From Lytechinus pictus (Eukaryota; Echinodermata; Echinoidea; Temnopleuroida; Toxopneustidae): DNA of 64,000 bases. Both the position numbers and the translations under genes were made by a program. The stretch is taken from NCBI RefSeq assembly GCF_037042905.1, contig NC_087253.1, positions 7,862,501 to 7,926,500 on the forward strand. The letters are read 5' to 3'. The notes below the pieces were generated by a model. That model did no database searches. It was not told where the DNA came from and saw only the letters and a program-made list of their open reading frames with translations. Below, in pieces: positions 22,201 to 31,370 of the stretch (positions within the stretch are counted from its first letter, which is position 1; each line of letters begins with the position of its first letter).

Positions 22201-25200
22201 CTGGACTCACGGACACCTGTTACTTCTCGGTTGAGATAACATGTAAGTTTATACATGTTATATAATCAAACATGTGTGGTGTTAACCGGTGTTCAGTGGT
22301 TCAAGACCAGTTTGTTCAACACTGTGGGTATTTACTACACCTTTGTATGTTAGTCAATGTTATACACTGCAGTGTTTTGCATCAACACAATGGTATTATT
22401 TTGACACCTTATAGGATGTGGTCCTCGTAGGACAGCAACTGGCATGACCGGTGTAAGTTTTAACACCACATTTGTGTACAATTCTAACAAGGCCCTTAAA
22501 AACAGTGTATCATAGTGAGGCTTTCATGGCCGGAAGCAGAACAATTTTCCTGGGGGGGGGGGGCAGATGATAAAAAAATATTGAAGAAACTCGAAAGCGG
22601 AGGAGCAACGATCAGTTAAATTTCTTTTTTTTGACTAGTGATTGTGCAATTTTGATGTGATTTTTATTGAAAAGTATAGAATAAGTGAATTGAATTGATA
22701 AATCGTTCGTTCATTAATTCATTCACTCATTCAATTGTCCATTCATTCATTCACTCATTCATTCAATCGTCCATCCATTCACCCACTCATTCACTCATTC
22801 AGTTTTCCATTCATTCATTCATTCAATCAATCAACCTATCAGTCAATCAATCAATCAATCAATCTATCTATCAATCACCCTTTCACTCATTTGTTCAATC
22901 ATCCAGCTATTCATTTGCCCGTTATATTTTTAAATCCTCAGTAACCGACATACCTGTGGAATGTCCTGACGTGTCAACAATCCAACTCGACTCATCGCAA
23001 TCAACCTACCAGTACCAACCTTTAACCATTGACAATCTCACATTCATGGAGGAGACATATCAATTCTATGGTGACGTCACAATAGATGTGACGATCAATG
23101 GCACATATAACTATACACTCTCTGTTGGGACTTACGCCCTTACAATCGTGATCGATGATACCGTCTTAAACAAAACATGTTCATCGTTGATCAGAGTGAG
23201 ATTGAGGGAAGACGACGATGACCGGAATTTGAATGGAAGTAAGTTGAAATTATTGACATTAATTTTGTCAATAAATCCAGGGGCGGATACATGATTTTTT
23301 TTCCGGGGGGGGGGCATTTAATAAAGGTAGTCATCTCCTCACCCACCCCCAAGAACAAAATAAAAGAAAGGGCACTATAAAACTCACATGGTGCAGTTTC
23401 ATGAAAAATATTAGATTATAAGGGGGAGTCCCCCGTTGCCCCTATAGATTCGTGTTTGGTGGTCAATGAAGATGGTGAATATGATGCGATGATGGACGGA
23501 TGAATGATGATAATGATGATGATGATAGTGACGAGCTATCTTAATGAGAGTGATGGCGATGGTGTAAATAGAAGATAGTGACGACGCAATAATAATCAAT
23601 GATTGCGATAATGATGATAAAGATTATTATTATTATTATTGTTATTATGATGATGATGATTTATGATAATGATGATAGTGACGAGCTATCTTTACAATGA
23701 TAGAATAGAAGATAGTGACGACGATGACAAAAGTAATAATAGATGATAACGATGATGAGGATGATGATTAATGATGATGATAGCGACGAGCTATCTTAAT
23801 GAGAGTGATGGCGATGGTGTAAATAGAAGATAGTGACGACGCAATAATAATCAATGATTGCGATAATGATAAAGATTATTATTATTATTATTGTTATTAT
23901 GATGATGATGATTTATGATAATGATGATAGTGACGAGCTATCTTTACAATGATTACGATGATGTAGGCCTAAATAGAATAGAAGATAGTGACGACGATGA
24001 CAAAAGTAATAATAGATGATAACGATGATGAGGATGATGATTAATGATGATGATAGTGACGAGCTATCTTTACAATGATTACGATGATGTAGGCCTAAAT
24101 AAAATAGAAGATAGTGACGACGATGACAAAAGTAATAATCGATAACGATGATTGCGATGATGATGATGATGATTTATGATAATGATGATGATAGTAACGA
24201 GCTATCTTTACAATGATTACGATGAATGTAGGCCTAAACAGAATAGAAGATAGTGACGACGATGACAAAAGTAATAATAGATAACGATGATGAGGATGAT
24301 GATTAATGATGATGATAGTGACGAGCTATCTTTACAATGATTACGATGATGTAGGCCTAAATAGAATAGAAGATAGTGACGACGATGACAAAAGTAATAA
24401 TAGATGATAACGATGATGAGGATGATGATTAATGATGATGATAGTGACGAGCTATCTTTACAATGATTACGATGATGTAGGCCTAAATAGAATAGAAGAT
24501 AGTGACGACGATGACAAAAGTAATAATCGATGATAACGATGATTGCGATAATGATGATGATGATGAGGATGATGATGAAGATGATGAAGATTATCATAAT
24601 GATAGTGATAACGAGGAGATCGTACGATTTGCAGTGTACGATACCCCTCAGGAGATCTTACGATTTGCATACTACAATCACCATACAGATCGACACCTAA
24701 ACACATCAACAACAGTAAATTGGGCGCAAGCTTTGTATCTCTGGGATATCACGTGTTATATTGCCATTAAAGGGGGTACTCCGGGCTGAAAATATTTATA
24801 TCTAAATATTTAGAGTAAAATTCTCAGAGCAAAATGCTCAACATTTCATCAAACTCTGATAACAAATAGCGAAATTATTGAATTTTAAAGTTTAGCAACA
24901 TATTGTGAAAACCGTATCAGGATATCTACCTCCTGTACATCTACCCCCGGACATCCACCCTCTAGGGCAAGTTCTCCCTAGGACGTCTACCCCCAGACAT
25001 CTATCCCGGACATTTACCCCCGGACACGTACTCCCGGGGTACATGTCCGGGGGTTAATGGTCAAAATCAGTTGTCAATCCATTTTTTTTTTTAGTTCTTG
25101 GAGGAAAAAAATTGAATAAACCTAATTTCATACAATAAAATATAAAAGAACGAGTGTTGTAGATATCAGTTTGCTTATTGAATATTCATGAAGACATGTC

Positions 25201-26217
25201 TAGACCGTCATATTTCACCGGAATAATGCAAATCTTTAAAATGCCCAAACTTTGTTATTCCTTGCTAGATTTCTATCAAGTTTCATTTTTATTTCGTCTG
25301 TTATTTCTTCATCTGTTCAGATCATTCTATTTTCAGCCTGGTGTACCCCTGTAATTGTATGTACTCTTGTACCTTTTTATTAGATGTGAATGAAGTAAAT
25401 TTGAATTTTGTCTTTTCCAATATATCCTCACCACAGGTCCCATCTCAACAGTTGTCATAGTGATTATCACGTTTGGTGCAGTACTCCTAGCTGTCTTTGT
25501 CGTCGGGTGTATGTAAGTTATCATCAACGAACGTAGAGGGCGACATCACTTTGCTAAGTTTTAACGCCCTCTACATTGGTCGGTTATCACATAAACATAA
25601 ACTGGGCGTTGTAGCGTGCGCCTGTAATGCAAGCTATGGGGAAGTTACAAATTGGTGCAGAGGTTCGAGGTTCGAGCCCTGGTCACGTCTTTCGGATGGT
25701 GACGTTAAAGGTCGGTCCCAGACGTCAATAATCATATCTGATTGATACACGTCTGACAAAACTCAAATACACACACACACACACACACATAAATAGATAA
25801 CCTTACTGATCAGTAGTTAAATCAACACAGTGAAGAAAGACCGGAAGAAGAATCGGATGATTGGTATTATTCGGTATAATATAATACAAATAGGCCTTTA
25901 ACAAAATTAATAGGTTGACAAATAAAATATTTCCATTGCTATATTCAATATATCACTTATCATAATTGTCATCAAACATGTTTAGCCTATTTATAAATTT
26001 CTTAATCTTTTTAAATTCAATTTAAATCATTATTACCATTTCATTAGTTATTGAATTTATTCAAGTTAGTCTAAATAAGTTGAGTTACTTTTAAAACGGT
26101 TATTAACTTCTTCTCTACAGTGTTTACCAAGTAAAGAAAACGAACGCAAGAGGAAAGGAAGCTGTCAGTAGGCCTGAAACAGAGACTATCAACAAGAAGA
26201 CGACTTCAACAGTTTGA
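16148..26217 (+). CDS. HYR-X-HYR-X type I membrane protein (seven coding exons)
   Basis: Join of 16148-16232, 17119-17370, 20907-21170, 22024-22242, 22942-23238, 25437-25512 and 26121-26217. It totals 1290 bases and closes in frame to 429 residues plus stop. Order: signal peptide (1-27), HYR domain (29-112), unnamed X domain (113-200), HYR (201-273), X with an acidic end (274-372), transmembrane helix (about 375-397), basic tail (398-429) ending TSTV. All junctions between extracellular domains are phase 1, the classic shuffled-module arrangement. HYR domains are Ig-like folds related to fibronectin type III modules and are common in echinoderm adhesion, complement-like and hyalin proteins. 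The ligand is unknown; cell-surface recognition or adhesion is an inference. The C terminus fits a class I PDZ ligand. A shorter paralogue lies convergently at 34043-42252. Confidence 0.88.
16755..17090. repeat. (AAT/ATT)n microsatellite in HYR intron 1
   Basis: Degenerate ATT and ATC repeats on both orientations reach to within 30 bases of exon 2. Confidence 0.9.
17119..17370 (+). CDS. HYR gene, exon 2: first HYR domain
   Basis: 252 bases between TTTCAG and GTAAGT, phase 1-1. The peptide begins DTTPPNVTC, has YTYEDVNPDPSG in the middle, then YPPGRTPVTLIAVDMDGNTA and TCLFYVE. This is the HYR signature: an early Cys, a PxG turn, a DxxGN loop and a late Cys. It differs at 4 of 84 residues from the minus-strand exon 42001-42252. 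Confidence 0.92.
18419..18665. mobile_element. Foldback MITE with CACTGCAAAAACTC ends
   Basis: 247 bp. The left end CACTGCAAAAACTCCGGTGT and the right end ACACCAGAGTTTTTGCAGTG are inverted. Inner pairs such as GTCCACACCAGAGAAGT and ACTTCTCTGGTGTGGAC extend the arms to about 70 bases. No target duplication is obvious. It lies in HYR intron 2. Confidence 0.85.
19066..19339. mobile_element. hAT-like poly-G MITE in HYR intron 2
   Basis: Runs from CGCGGATCGGGG to CCAGGATCCGCCCCTG and shares GAGAAGCAAAATTAAAATGT and TTGCTTGTCAAATTTTTTCG with the elements at 9009 and 12952. No target duplication is preserved and the left end looks eroded. Confidence 0.65.
19799..20407. mobile_element. MITE of the TTAA-bounded family, copy 3
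   Basis: Starts TTAAAGGGCAATTCCACCCC and ends GGGTGGACTTGTCCTTTAA. It is palindromic: AAATCGGATGTAAAATAAGA against TCTTATTTTACATCAGATTT. The TTAA ends recall piggyBac- or Kolobok-type targets, but this is inference. It lies in HYR intron 2. Confidence 0.88.
20590..20815. mobile_element. Poly-G element just upstream of HYR exon 3
   Basis: GACGGCACCAAGATTTTC, poly-G, and then a G-rich and C-rich end (CTGCCCCCCCCCCACCG). It resembles the hAT-like poly-G family in base pattern but lacks clear TIRs or a target duplication. Open frames here are not genes. Confidence 0.45.
20907..21170 (+). CDS. HYR gene, exon 3: first X domain
   Basis: 264 bases between TATTAG and GTAAAC, phase 1-1. The peptide starts LTELPVNCPD, has VTKSKPQYRYHG in the middle and ends with IIYDDVLNKTCSGYIVV. 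Exon 5 and the minus-strand exon 35801-36070 share the same frame of conserved positions. The early and late Cys positions match those of HYR, so X may be a diverged HYR-like sandwich. I know of no named family with this pattern. Confidence 0.85.
21640..21968. repeat. Poly-G element with three tandem units next to HYR exon 4
   Basis: After a poly-G run at about 21657, units near 21786, 21844 and 21926 repeat TTTTGGTCGAAATGACCTTA, CATTTGGGGTGATAACC, poly-T and GCTAGTCAAATTT. The last unit merges into the pyrimidine tract of the exon 4 acceptor. Confidence 0.7.
22024..22242 (+). CDS. HYR gene, exon 4: second HYR domain
   Basis: 219 bases between GAAATAG and GTAAGT, phase 1-1. The peptide has DTEKPNVTCPENIT, a TAIDNVGASLVYQPDS stretch, FDPGLTLVTVMAQDQAG and DTCYFSVEIT. 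It is a typical HYR module, shorter than the first. Confidence 0.9.
22690..22925. repeat. (ATTC)n/(AATC)n repeat in HYR intron 4
   Basis: Tetranucleotide repeats such as CATTCATTCACTCATTC followed by AATCAATCAATC end about 15 bases before exon 5. An apparent long frame with repeated Ser-Phe-Ile-His is a by-product. Confidence 0.92.
22942..23238 (+). CDS. HYR gene, exon 5: second X domain and acidic linker
   Basis: 297 bases between CCTCAG and GTAAGT, phase 1-1. It starts LTDIPVECPD, has EETYQFYGDVTIDV and ends VIDDTVLNKTCSSLIRV, followed by an acidic juxtamembrane stretch with REDDDDR. An open frame running into it from the CATT repeat upstream is not coding before the acceptor. Confidence 0.85.
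23455..24620. repeat. Minisatellite of about 130-bp units in HYR intron 5
   Basis: At least eight copies of a block with GATAGTGACGAGCTATCTTT, GATGTAGGCCTAAATAGAAT and AGATAGTGACGACGATGACA, interspersed with GAT trinucleotides. The ACGAGCTATCTT core recurs near 23532, 23684, 23787, 23933, 24060, 24196, 24326 and 24447. The last units are nearly identical, which suggests recent expansion. Confidence 0.9.
24777..25353. mobile_element. MITE with TTAAAGGGGGTACTCCGGGCTG ends
   Basis: The left end GGGGTACTCCGGGCTGAAAA and the right end TTTTCAGCCTGGTGTACCCC are inverted. Inside, 24925-25060 is a separate short tandem repeat of ACATCTACCCCCGG-like units. It lies in HYR intron 5. Confidence 0.82.
24925..25060. 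repeat. Short tandem repeat of about 15-16 bp inside a MITE
   Basis: About eight degenerate units of the type GACATCTACCCCCG. A GGGGTACATGTCCGGGGG end gives local inverted symmetry. Confidence 0.75.
25437..25512 (+). CDS. HYR gene, exon 6: transmembrane helix
   Basis: 76 bases between CCACAG and GTAAGT, entering in phase 1 and leaving in phase 2. Encodes PISTVVIVIITFGAVLLAVF and a short VVGC end, a clear single-pass helix. The minus-strand paralogue has an equivalent exon of the same phase. Confidence 0.85.
25602..25790 (+). mobile_element. SINE, copy 2, with 7SL/Alu-like head
   Basis: Starts TGGGCGTTGTAGCGTGCGCC, then TGTAATGCAAGCTATGGGG, a B-box GGTTCGAGCCC, a body with GTCACGTCTTTCGGATGGTG, and a (CA)n tail. 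ACATAAA occurs just before the start and just after the tail, a possible target duplication. It lies in HYR intron 6 and matches 814-1005. Confidence 0.8.
26121..26217 (+). CDS. HYR gene, exon 7: cytoplasmic tail and stop
   Basis: Follows the acceptor CTCTACAG. Encodes a basic, Thr-rich tail of about 32 residues ending KKTTSTV, then TGA at 26215-26217. The last four residues fit a class I PDZ-binding motif (S at -2, V at 0). A candidate AATAAA lies at 26360-26365. Confidence 0.82.
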
Positions 26218-26359
26218 TAAAAAAGGCCTATTAGTGTCTATCCATCCACGTGTCCATATTCAAGATTATTATTACGCCTATAATGAGGACAATGATGACG
26301 ATGATGACTTCGATTACGACGATTGCTGCATACTACGTGAATGAAAATGATGATTGTAA

Positions 26360-26365
26360 AATAAA
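26360..26365 (+). promoter_or_regulatory. Candidate polyadenylation signal of the plus-strand HYR gene
   Basis: AATAAA about 143 bases after the stop codon, just before the MITE at 26381. The assignment rests only on the motif and its position. Confidence 0.45.
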
Positions 26366-26380
26366 AGTGGCAGGAAAATT

Positions 26381-26967
26381 TTAAAGGAAACCAAAACCCA
26401 AGAGGAGAAGCAATCTTATTGGAAAGAGTAAAATTCAAGGAGCAATCTAAAACTTGTTTTATCAAAATCGGTTACAGAATAATCGAGTTAAGAAAGCTTG
26501 AAAACTCTTGTTGAACTTTCTATGGGGATCCTCAAATTGGCAAACGTGCTTCAAAATGTCTGATTTTGTGGACAACTCTCCATTTATTTTGAACACAAAT
26601 TTTCAGATATTCCTCATTATTTATCAAATTGCATGTTGCCTCCTTCTGAGCAAAACATATGTCATGGGAAAATACCATTCACACCATATATGTCAAGGTC
26701 AGGAGCAGATAATGTGAAATATGTAAAATAAAGGGGAAATTCTGAAAATGTCTATACAACACAAATAGAGAATTGTCCAAAAATCAGCCATTTTGAAGCA
26801 CGTTTGCCAATTTGAAGATCCCCATTGAAAGTACAACATGACTTTTTAAACGTCCATAACTTGCTTATTTCATAACCGATTTTAATGAAGCTTGTTTTAA
26901 ATTGTTCCTCTCATTTTAAAATTTTTCCAATAAGATTGCTTCTTTTCTAGGTTTTGGTTTCCTTTAA
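26381..26967. mobile_element. Palindromic MITE with TTAAAGGAAACCAAAACC ends
   Basis: Ends TTAAAGGAAACCAAAACCCA and GGTTTTGGTTTCCTTTAA. Inner pairs include GAAGCAATCTTATTGGAAA with TCCAATAAGATTGCTTC, and ATCCTCAAATTGGCAAACGT with ACGTTTGCCAATTTGAAGAT. The arms span most of the element. It directly follows the HYR gene. Confidence 0.9.
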
Positions 26968-27204
26968 CGACTAATGATGATGTTCATGATAGTGATGGTG
27001 ATAGTGTCTTTGTGATCACGGTGATATGGTGGTTGATAATGACAATGATGATGGTGAATATGATGACGATATAGACGATGACGACGACGATGATGATGAT
27101 TTTTTTTTTTAGAAGAGTACTACGTGTATCCTCCTGAAAGGGATTGGCCAAAATAAGCAATCGCCAATGTGAATATAGTTGTCCCACCTAAACATTTTTA
27201 AAGG

Positions 27205-27479
27205 TCAAATCCACCCAAACAATATTAAGTAGATTCGATGAAAACAAAACTACCAAGCTTCAAAATTGGACGTGAAATAAGAACGTTTTTGGCATTTCTG
27301 AGTTTTATCTAATTTCACAACAAAGTTATATTCACAACTCGGGCAGTAAGCCGCAGAATACAAATAAATAAATGAGGGAGTTGAAAGAAGATGTCATACA
27401 CCATATTTGTATATATACATATACACACACACACATATATATATATAGAAAGAGAGAGAGAGAGAGTGTATATATATAT

Positions 27480-27564
<85 letters not shown>

Positions 27565-27845
27565 GTACATGTCCCAGCAAAACTTTTTTTCGATTCAATT
27601 CAATTAAACATTTATTTTCTTCCGATTGACATGTAAATATAGTATATAATTTCAAGGTCAAATCCACCCAAACAATTAAGAGGATGTTGATGAATACAAG
27701 ACTATCGAACAAACATCATATTTGAAAGTTCATCAAAATTGGACGTGAATTGAGAATGTCTTGCCATTTTTGATATTTATCTTATTTTACAAAACAGTTT
27801 TGTGGACAACTTTACAGTATACAACTGAGGGAGCACCACATGCAT
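27205..27845. mobile_element. Two half-MITEs flanking an (AT)n microsatellite
   Basis: 27205-27390 and 27655-27845 both start AAGGTCAAATCCACCCAAAC and contain AAAATTGGACGTGAA. They are in the same orientation. Between them, 27475-27563 is almost pure (AT)n, which gives only a repeat-derived open frame. Confidence 0.75.
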
Positions 27846-27858
27846 TTTTTAAACTTTT

Positions 27859-28540
27859 CATTTTGTGAATTGTATAATAATTTATTCCTTAATTCCTTTT
27901 ATAGTGTAAAACATTGGTTTGAATGCATGGAATCGCCATTTCTGTGTTTATCAAGGGTCTATATTATGAAATGTACGAAAAGCTAGGTATAATATCCTTT
28001 GTTTTCGCTGTTTCGTTGTCTATTTGTGTATATGTATTTTGCTAAGTATATCGCAAATGTACAAATAAATCAATAACTATTATATCGGACCATATACTTA
28101 CAAGTTAGTTTATAGTGTTTCTCATTTATTTTGTATAATTATTATATAGTGTAAGACAAGTATGTGACATATACTTCTTAAATATACATTGAAATAATAT
28201 TTTATTTTGTGAATTGTAGAATAATTTATTCCTTAATTTCTTTTAGTGTAAAACGTTGTTTTGAAAGCATGGAATGACAATTTTTGTGTTTATTTATCAA
28301 GAGTCTTTATTATGAAATGTACGAAAAGCTAAGTATAATATCCTTTGTTTTTGCTGTTTCGTCGTCTGTTTGTGTATATGTATTTTGTTAAGCATATCGA
28401 CAATGTACAAATAAATCAATGAAACTATATCGGACCATATACTTACAAGTTAGTTTATAGTGTTTCTCTTTTATTTTGAATAATTATTTACCATATACCG
28501 TGTAAGACAATTATACTTCTTGAATATATATTGAAATAAC
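27859..28540. repeat. Tandem duplication of about 340-bp units
   Basis: 27859-28201 and 28202-28540 share TTTTGTGAATTGTAGAATAA-like starts, ATTATGAAATGTACGAAAAG, ACAAATAAATCAAT and TATCGGACCATATACTTACA. A third, more diverged copy is at 31005-31370. They hold no open frame; the AATAAA in each unit suggests an old 3' end, but this is not proven. Confidence 0.85.
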
Positions 28541-28835
28541 CGTGGTATTCTGATAATTAAACCTAAGTTTAACCCCATATATTAAACTAGAATTTTTCAA
28601 GCACACTTCTATGGAATGCTGGAATTCATAATTCGTGGTAATTATAATGCATAAATTAAATTATTAAAAGTAATAATGCTTTTGTATTTTCCTATTCTTC
28701 CCATTTCAAGACTGAAATATTTTCTTATCACTTTTAGCAGCAGAAAAGGAATAATTTTTAATTGGTAAATAAGTTGACAACTAGCACCCCATAAGTTAAC
28801 CCAGGTTTAGCTAAACTATGACCATGAGGATATCA
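28536..28835. mobile_element. MITE with GGTATTCTGATA ends, copy 1
   Basis: Starts GGTATTCTGATAATTAAACC and runs to TTAACCCAGGTTTAGCTAAA and GGATATCACCC. It is matched by 31370-32115, which follows the third copy of the 340-bp unit, so MITE and unit were probably duplicated together. Confidence 0.75.
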
Positions 28836-29259
28836 CCCATAATCCCCCCCCCCCCCCGTTCCCTCGCTACTTTTTCACTGGGTTTGTGGGCCGTTTCAAA
28901 ACAGTTATCCTCTTTCTTCCCCTATTCATTTTCCCCTTATATTTCTCTTTTCTTCCCCTTAATTTCCCCCTCTCTTTCCTTTTACCCTTTATTTTCTGAG
29001 GAGAGGGGGATAAGATAAGCAAAGAATCCCCTTGATCCGCGCTTGGGCTGTCCAACAACTCTCCATTAACAAGTTTCTTGCGTTGTGTCATCGTTATGTT
29101 CTCAGTTTCCAACTCGACTGGCCAATTACTGTCCAACTACTACTATTGTGCTATTGTGCTTTTGTCCAAGTAAAAAAAAAGGGTTTCCAACATTGTGAAC
29201 GTTAATTGTGTCATTTTCGAAAGTCTAGTTTCCAAAATAACTTGTGTCATTATCTTACT

Positions 29260-29712
29260 TTAGGCTGTTTCATGTATGTATGGATTTTGTTTTTATTATT
29301 GTGATTTTTACTTAATTGATTATCCTCAATTATAAGGGTCCCATTTATAAAGAAATTAGTCAAGGAACAAAGGAAACTGCCGCTTTATTATTGACCCTCA
29401 AAAAAAAAATCGGTGCATTTTCTATTTCATGGAAATCTATTCGGTCTGATTCATTTTCTTGTTGGATTTATTATTATTAAAATAAAACGAATAAATCTGC
29501 ACTCGAAATCACATATCCAGATGGCCTTCATGGTCATTATTTTAATACAGTCTTTGTTCAAAGAATATCAATAGAATTAAGCTGTACTTTTTTACTTAAA
29601 AAAAGATCAATTTCTCTCGGCTCAAATCTAAACAATATTATAATTACACAGGTTCCCAAAATAATTGTATAAATATCTCTTCTTCCTCATTTTCGTTAAG
29701 CTTCTTCTTCTT

Positions 29713-29759
<47 letters not shown>

Positions 29760-30510
29760 TCTTCTTCTTCTTTTTCAGATATAGTTTTATGTGATGCACA
29801 AAAATAAATTCAGTCGTCTTGGCTCTAAAATAATACAGTTTGCATAAAAAAGAAATGTATAGGCCTACAATATCCAAGTGGTTCATGCAATTTTGGTCTT
29901 TTTAAAAGTTTTTTTAAATCAAAAATTGATTTATATTATTATCATTTTTAATTTGATTATCCTGAACTATGAGGGTCCTATTTATAAATAAACGAGCAAA
30001 TAAATGCATATCCAGATGGCCTTTATGGCCACTATATCAATACCATCTTTGTTCAAAAGAATATTCATAATATTAAGTTGTACTGTTTGGCTTTTAAAAA
30101 AATCTCTCAGCTAAAATTTACATAATACTCTTATTACACACGGATGTTCCAAACTTTATCTTTTTCTTTTTCGTTTTCATTTTTACGTCTTCTTTTTTAA
30201 TTCTATTTTGTGCACAAAAATCAATTCAGTCGTCTTGCTTTAACATGATACAGTTCGCATTAAAAAATGAGGTGCAAGCCTACCGAGTGTAATTGGTTCA
30301 TACACCTACCAAAGATTAGATCTTACTTCAGGCTATTTCATGTAGTTTTTATTATCATGATTTCTTGTTTGATTATCCTTAATTATATTCATAAGGGTCC
30401 AATTTATAATGAAACGAGTCAAGAAAGTACAGGGAAAATATGCCGCATCTATTATTTACCTCCAAAATCAGGTGCATTTTAAATTCATTGAAATTATTCC
30501 GTCTGATTTC
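29260..30510. repeat. Three diverged tandem units of about 0.4-0.6 kb
   Basis: Units near 29260-29880, 29890-30310 and 30320-30510 share GATTATCCTYAATTATAAGG-like starts, CATATCCAGATGGCCTTYAT, CAAAAATMAATTCAGTCGTC and AATACAGTTYGCAT. No coding potential was seen. Confidence 0.75.
29702..29775. repeat. (CTT)n(CTA)n microsatellite
   Basis: CTT, then about 13 CTA units, then CTT again. Confidence 0.97.
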
Positions 30511-30654
30511 ATATTTCATTCTTGAATCAAAATATTGAGAAATGATCATTTTCTGTTCTATATCTCGATAATAGAATCAGTTTTCACTCAATATTTCGTT
30601 TTTGCTTTTTCCTTTTTGAAATCCGAAAAACGAATTATCTAACAGTACCTTGAT

Positions 30655-30995
30655 TCTATAGGTATGCTCGCGAGAGCTTGACTACAGAAGAACTCATACC
30701 TATGGTCGAGGGATAGGAACCAGGGGGAACCAGATGCATATGGTCGAGAGATCTTATGGTCGGGTTAGCTGTTTGAGCTGACGGCAAAGAGTCGTAGCCG
30801 TCTGGTGGTTGCCTGGTGGTAGTACTGGCAACTTAAGATCGAAGCTTGGTAAGAGTCAACTGTGGCAGTATAATACTCTGGCAAACGGATCCGCAACTAA
30901 AGTTTAGAAATCGACGTGGCAAAACCTGCCAGCATGAGGAATCCTGACAAGAACGAGCTGCTGGCAGACCCCGGTGCCGTCACAATATAGGGTCC
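30655..30995. other. GC-richer block of unknown nature
   Basis: About 340 bases with a base composition unlike the AT-rich neighbours, from GGTATGCTCGCGAGAGCTTG to CCCCGGTGCCGTCAC. It includes two GGTCGAG motifs and the local inverted pair ATAGGTATG/CATACCTAT. No significant open frame, TIR or tRNA fold was recognised. It may be a structured RNA gene, a retroelement end or an insertion. Confidence 0.35.
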
Positions 30996-31004
30996 TATAT
31001 ATTT

Positions 31005-31370
31005 TTTTCATTTTATTTTGGGAATAATAGAAGAATGTATTCTTATTCCTTTTAAAGTGTGAAAAAAATTTTAATGCATGGAATCGCCATGACTGTATTT
31101 ATTTTATAAAGAGTCTTTATTGCGAAATTTATGAATTACAAAAGGTAAATATTAATATCCTTTGATTTCGTTGTATCGTCTTCATTGTCTTTGTGTTTAT
31201 GTTTTCTTTGTATAAAGTACATTGAACATATACAAATAAATCAATAAATATTATACCAAAAATTATACTTATATTGTTTATCATCGATTTCAAATAATCA
31301 TATACCATAAACTGTATAAGACACTTATGTTACATGCATTTTCGTGAATATACATAAAATAAATTAATAT
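31005..31370. repeat. Third copy of the 340-bp unit
   Basis: Shares ATTCTTATTCCTTTTAAAGT, AATCGCCATG, ACAAATAAATCAAT and ACTGTATAAGACACTTATG with 27859-28540, but is more diverged. Confidence 0.75.

Noticed and set aside
22695-22941. Apparent N-terminal extension of HYR exon 5
   Set aside because: It is translation of a CATT/AATC repeat. The acceptor at 22941 and frame closure with exon 4 place the true exon start at 22942.
23455-24620. Regular repeats suggestive of a CRISPR array
   Set aside because: Units are tandem copies of about 130 bp without unique spacers, in an intron of a eukaryotic gene.
27391-27712. Open frames rich in Tyr-Ile on both strands
   Set aside because: They are translations of an (AT)n microsatellite.
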